A DNA stretch of 64,000 bases, taken from assembly GCA_950295325.1 (NCBI GenBank), contig OX485804.1, positions 22,320,001 through 22,384,000 of the forward strand, written 5' to 3'. The stretch comes from Polytrichum commune (Eukaryota; Streptophyta; Polytrichopsida; Polytrichales; Polytrichaceae). Of this stretch, positions 60,301-64,000 are shown one piece after another. Position 1 is the stretch's first letter, and each line of letters begins with the position of its first letter. Below the pieces are notes generated by a model. It had not been told where the DNA came from. It saw nothing but the letters and a program-made list of their open reading frames with translations, and made no database searches. The position numbers and the translations under genes were made by a program.

Positions 60301-62590
60301 CAGATGGCTTACGGTTTGTCATCTCCATCTTCGAGTCGCTGTTTCATTTGGCGACGTCAACCAAGCCATTCGACGGCTCGCGGTAATCACTCAAGGGTTC
60401 TGAAATTGTCCGTTGCTTGAAGGAGATTGGTGCAGGGGAGTTTGCGGAGAACAGATTCTGTAATGTGGGCAGATTCTCTTCTTCTTTGGCGATGACTCGA
60501 TCTTGACCTTTTTTTTTTGGGGCGATAGAAGCAAGCCATTCGACGGGTGTAAACATCCCGAGGGTTGTGGATTTGTCCGTGGCTTGAAGGAGATCGATGC
60601 AGAGTGAGTTTGTGGAAGATTAGCCGCTATTTATTTATTATTATTATTTTTGAATACGAGCCAGTTCTGCTAATTTGAGTTGGTTCTTGATTTTTCGTGC
60701 TGTCGTTTAGCGGCTAGCGCTGGCTGTTAGCAGAGTCAGGGCCTAGAATATATGCGCGATTGGATTTTGCGGAGGAGTTAGCGGTTTTCTGTGTGAGCAG
60801 ATTTTGTAGTGTGAGCGTCTCTTCATTTTTGGTGGTGACTTGATCTTGAATGCGCTATTTCTTTTGGCTATGAAATCAAGCCATTTGAAGGTTTGTTCAA
60901 TCACTCAAGGTTTTAGGATTTGTTCGTGGCTTGGAGGTTTAATGATTTTGTGCGCGTGTGGAGTTTGTGGAGGAACTAGCGGTCTTCTGTGTGAGCAAAG
61001 TTTTGTAATATATGAGCGTCATTTCAGTTTTGACGATGACTTGATCTTGATATAAAAGTCGCTGTTTCTTTTCGCGGTAAAATCAGTATATTCTATGGCT
61101 TTCTTAATCACCGAAGGTTCTAGAATTTGTCCGCGGCTTGAAGGAATTTGATATAGGGAGTTAGTGGAGGATTAGCCGTTTTTTACGTGAGCCGGATCTG
61201 CTAATGTGAGTTTTTCTTGTTTTCTGGTGATGTCGTTCGACGGCCAGCGTTGACGTTTAATCCTAAGGTTAAGAATTTGTGCGCGATCGGAGTTTGTGAA
61301 GGAACTAGCGGTTTCTTGTGTGACCAGATTTTTTTAGTATGAGCGTCTCCTCATTTTTTGGCGATGAATTGTTTTTAATATCTGAGTCGCTGTTGCTTAT
61401 TAGACAGCTCGCTTCACTCCAAGGGTCTAGATTTTGTACGTGACTTGAAGGAGACTGATGCGGGGGGATTTGTTGCGGACTAGCCGTTTTCTGTGTGAAC
61501 TGATTCTATAATGCGAGCATCTCCTCATTTTTGGCGACGACTTGATCTTGATCTGCAAGCCGTTGTGTGCTTTTGGCGATAAAGTCAAGCCATTCGACGG
61601 GTTTGAACATCCGAGGGTTGTGAATTTGTCCGTGGCTTGACAAATAACTTGATGCAAGGTAGTATCTAGAGGATGAGCCATTTATGCGTGAGCAGGATCT
61701 AGTAATGCGAGTGTTTCTTGATTTCTGGTGATGTCGTTCGACGGCTAGTGTTAATATAACTCCAGGGTCTAAGAATGTTAGCGCGATTATGAGGGAACTA
61801 GCTGTTTTCTCTGTGAGTAGATTTTGCAGTGTGTGTGACCTCTTCATTTTTGGTGATGACTTAATCTGGATGTCTAGGTGGCTGTTGCTTATGGAGGTAA
61901 AATTAACATAATCTGATTGAGTTATTCAACCCCTTTTCCCTTATGGATTGTACCTTAGGTTAGCTATGATCTTTGCTCGAAGGAGATTGATTTTAGGGGA
62001 TTTGTGGAGGACAGTTTTTTTTTTGTGTGAGCCGGATTTAGTAATGTAAGTGCTTCTTCAGTTTCAGTGATGTCGTTTGACCGCGAGCGTTGGCTGTTCA
62101 TCCCAGGGTCTAAAAGTTCGTGCGCGATTGTAGTCGTGGCTTAAGGATATCGTTGAAAGGGAGTTTTTGCAGGACTGGCATTTCTCTATGTGTGCAGGTT
62201 TTGTAATGTGAGCATTTTTCACCTCTCAGGTCATAAAAATCTTGGCCTCTAAGTCGCTGTTGCTTTTGGTGATATTAATAATCAATTTGTCCACTCGCTT
62301 CACCTGAGGGATTAGAATTTTGCTAACGTGAGTATTTCTTGATTATTAGCGATGTCGTTGGACGGCTAGAGCTGGCTGTTTACACCAGGGTCTACATTTT
62401 GTGCTCGATTGAGGTTGTGGATAAATTCCTGACACACGATTTTTTTTTGTCTAATATGAATGCTGCAGCTCAGAATTCTTCATGGAACATCCTGCTGATA
62501 GAGGGAGTAACAAAGGAAGCAGGGTGTGAGGTAGGAGTTCTTGTAATTGGACGAAGATCCTGCACGCTCTGTATTGATTAGACTCAATTA
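60301..62590 (+). repeat. Degenerate higher-order repeat upstream of the NAD(P)H dehydrogenase
   Basis: A composite unit recurs several times in the same orientation. The anchor (A/T)CAAGCCATTCGACGG or its variants lies near 60361, 60531, 60874, 61081, 61401, 61581, 61896 and 62275. Spacing alternates between about 170-207 and 313-343 bases (379 for the last), so two sub-repeats form a ~500-550-bp higher-order unit. Other shared words are TTTGTCCGTGGCTTGAAGGA, GTTTGTGGAGGA, TAGCCGTTTTCTGTGTGA and GGCGATGACTTGATCTTG. It lies directly before the gene and may supply promoter or leader sequence. Confidence 0.75.
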
Positions 62591-62649
62591 AATATTTGGA
62601 GGACAAAGGAAGGAATAAGAGATTAACTCATTTGGTTTCTACCTTCACA

Positions 62650-63467
62650 ATGCTGGGAGGCCGACTATTGGCTGTGGGGCGATCCTGTCTGCAAAGGCGT
62701 TCTTCATGTACAATTAACAAATTTATCACACCTCAAACACAGCAAAGATTGCATAGATCGCAGGGAGTAAGGAGTTTTGCCCTGCAAGCTGGAGCAGAGA
62801 CCTCTGAAGGGTCTCAATTGCAAGGGCGTTTTGGGTTTTTATTTAGGGTTCTATCATCTGGAAAGGAAAAACTTCAAGGGAAACCCTACCTTCTAGCCAT
62901 TGTTGCTACTGCTGGTCTCGGAGCTGGCCTCTTCGTTGTGCTTGCGGATGCAGGCCAGGATGATGTCCCAAGTTCGTCACCTCCAAAGAAGAAAGTGGTT
63001 ATTCTTGGTACCGGATGGGGTGGAATGAGCTTCCTAAAGTCCTTGGACTCGTCACTTTACGATGTCCGGGTTGTGTCACCCCGCAATTATTTTGTGTTCA
63101 CCCCGTTGCTGCCTAGTGTGACATCTGGAACTGTGGAGGCTCGAAGCATTACAGAGCCGATTCGGAGGATTATAAAGAAGAGGGATGTGCAATTCTATGA
63201 AGCTGAGTGTACCAAAATTGATGCAGCAAACAAGAAGGTCATCTGTACAGATGTCTCAGATGTCAAGTGCAGAGGGAAGGAAGAGTTTGAGCTTGAATAC
63301 GATTGCTTGGTAATTTCTGTAGGTGCTATATCTAACACCTTCAATACCAAGGGTGTTGAGCAGTACTGTCATTTCTTGAAGGAGATTGAAGACGCTGAGA
63401 GGATTCGTGAGACTATTGTTGATTGCTTTGAGACTGCGAGCCTGCCCCACCTCTCAGAAGAAGACAG
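62650..63467 (+). CDS. Type II external NAD(P)H dehydrogenase, first coding exon (gene runs off the window)
   Basis: This is a rotenone-insensitive alternative NAD(P)H:ubiquinone oxidoreductase of the plant NDB group. These enzymes pass electrons from cytosolic NAD(P)H to ubiquinone at the outer face of the inner mitochondrial membrane without pumping protons. The exon encodes 272 codons plus two bases, then a GT donor at 63468. Residues 1-60 are Arg/Ser-rich and fit a mitochondrial presequence. A hydrophobic segment (YLLAIVATAGLGAGLFVV, from residue 80) would anchor it. ILGTGWGG (118-125) is the FAD-binding dinucleotide fold, followed by FTPLLPSVTSGTVEARSI. The second nucleotide fold and any EF-hand lie beyond the window. 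I chose the ATG at 62650 because it opens the presequence; an in-frame ATG at 62596 would add 18 residues. Confidence 0.88.
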
Positions 63468-64000
63468 GTTTTTTTCTTTAATCCCAACCTTAACCCACCT
63501 CCCGTTCAGGCATTAACAAATCGATGAATTCAAACTTATAATGGATATCCTGGATTGGTTCTTTCTCTTTATTCTTAAGAACTTTATTAGCATTTCTTAG
63601 GAGGAGGGCATAGCTTTTTTCTCATGAGAATCAATTGTATATATGTTCTTCTACTGTCTCCTTATGTTTGTGTGGAAGGCTTGAGGTCCAAATTAGTGTT
63701 AAGGTGAGTGGGCCTCAAATGGACACTTTATCTTTGCATCCACTTCTCGGAGGGTGTGAAGCACGCAATTAGTGTGGATGATTAGCAAATCTGGATCGTG
63801 CCTGAAGCCATTTTTCTCCTAATTTTCGGAGCTCATATGAATGACTTATTCATCAGCAAAGTGAAGATTCTTGTTCTTATTAAATGGTCATATAAGTCCC
63901 CCCCAATTATGTTGACTATTGAACTTAAAGTGGTTAGCATATTTTGAGCATGTAGCCCAATCTCTTCTGAACACATGCCTTTCTGGTGTCCATTCTTAGA
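63468..64000 (+). other. First intron of the NAD(P)H dehydrogenase (incomplete)
   Basis: After the donor the frame soon closes and no downstream exon of the family appears before the window ends. The end (63935-64000) contains a dispersed-repeat block, TGGTGTCCATTCTTAGA, shared with 34085. Confidence 0.7.

Noticed and set aside
1-64000. tRNA or rRNA genes
   Set aside because: I looked for TPsiC-like GTTCGA words with cloverleaf context and for conserved rRNA blocks and found none convincing; a covariance search would be decisive.

Overview
The window is nuclear DNA from a land plant. It is AT-rich, with long gene-poor stretches full of old repeats and three recognisable protein-coding loci. 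Evidence for a plant: a DUF688-type protein with WEEAPGKP motifs (29.1-33.0 kb), a 16-exon DExH-box RNA helicase with a Gly/Arg-rich N-terminus (35.2-42.7 kb, minus strand), the first exon of a type II external NAD(P)H dehydrogenase (from 62.65 kb), a plant-type chromovirus, and AAACCCTA boxes upstream of the helicase. I cannot fix the species. Short GT-AG introns and long, repeat-built leaders would suit a non-seed plant, but that is only an impression.

Layout. 1-2.15 kb and 19.4-20.6 kb hold two copies of a small LTR-like element without pol genes; the second carries a 54-bp minisatellite. 2.15-10.0 kb and 11.15-15.7 kb are featureless AT-rich DNA with weak dispersed repeats. 10.0-11.15 kb is the decayed 3' end of a LINE (RNase H and a zinc-binding tail). 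15.7-18.5 kb and 26.3-26.8 kb hold MITE-like inverted-repeat elements. 21.1-21.6 kb is a GC-rich island with three spaced hairpins. A 182-bp tandem repeat (26.9-27.45 kb) precedes the GC-rich upstream region of the DUF688 gene.

The DUF688 gene (+) and the helicase gene (-) converge, about 2.2 kb apart. The helicase exons join in frame into a 1025-residue protein with all core motifs, so this gene looks intact. Its upstream region is a triplicated ~174-bp unit, each copy with an ACCCTAATTGCAA box.

43.3-62.6 kb is transposon-dominated: a 141-bp foldback, two solo LTRs in opposite orientation (one split by a 511-bp nested MITE, the other with a clean 5-bp target duplication), and a dead Ty3/gypsy chromovirus (52.8-58.4 kb) whose LTRs hold arrays of a short hairpin motif. 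A 47-bp minisatellite (59.4-59.8 kb) follows. The NAD(P)H dehydrogenase is preceded by ~2.2 kb of degenerate higher-order repeats.

The three genes do not form an obvious pathway. Gene models rest on splice-site reading and protein-family knowledge; repeat boundaries are read by eye.
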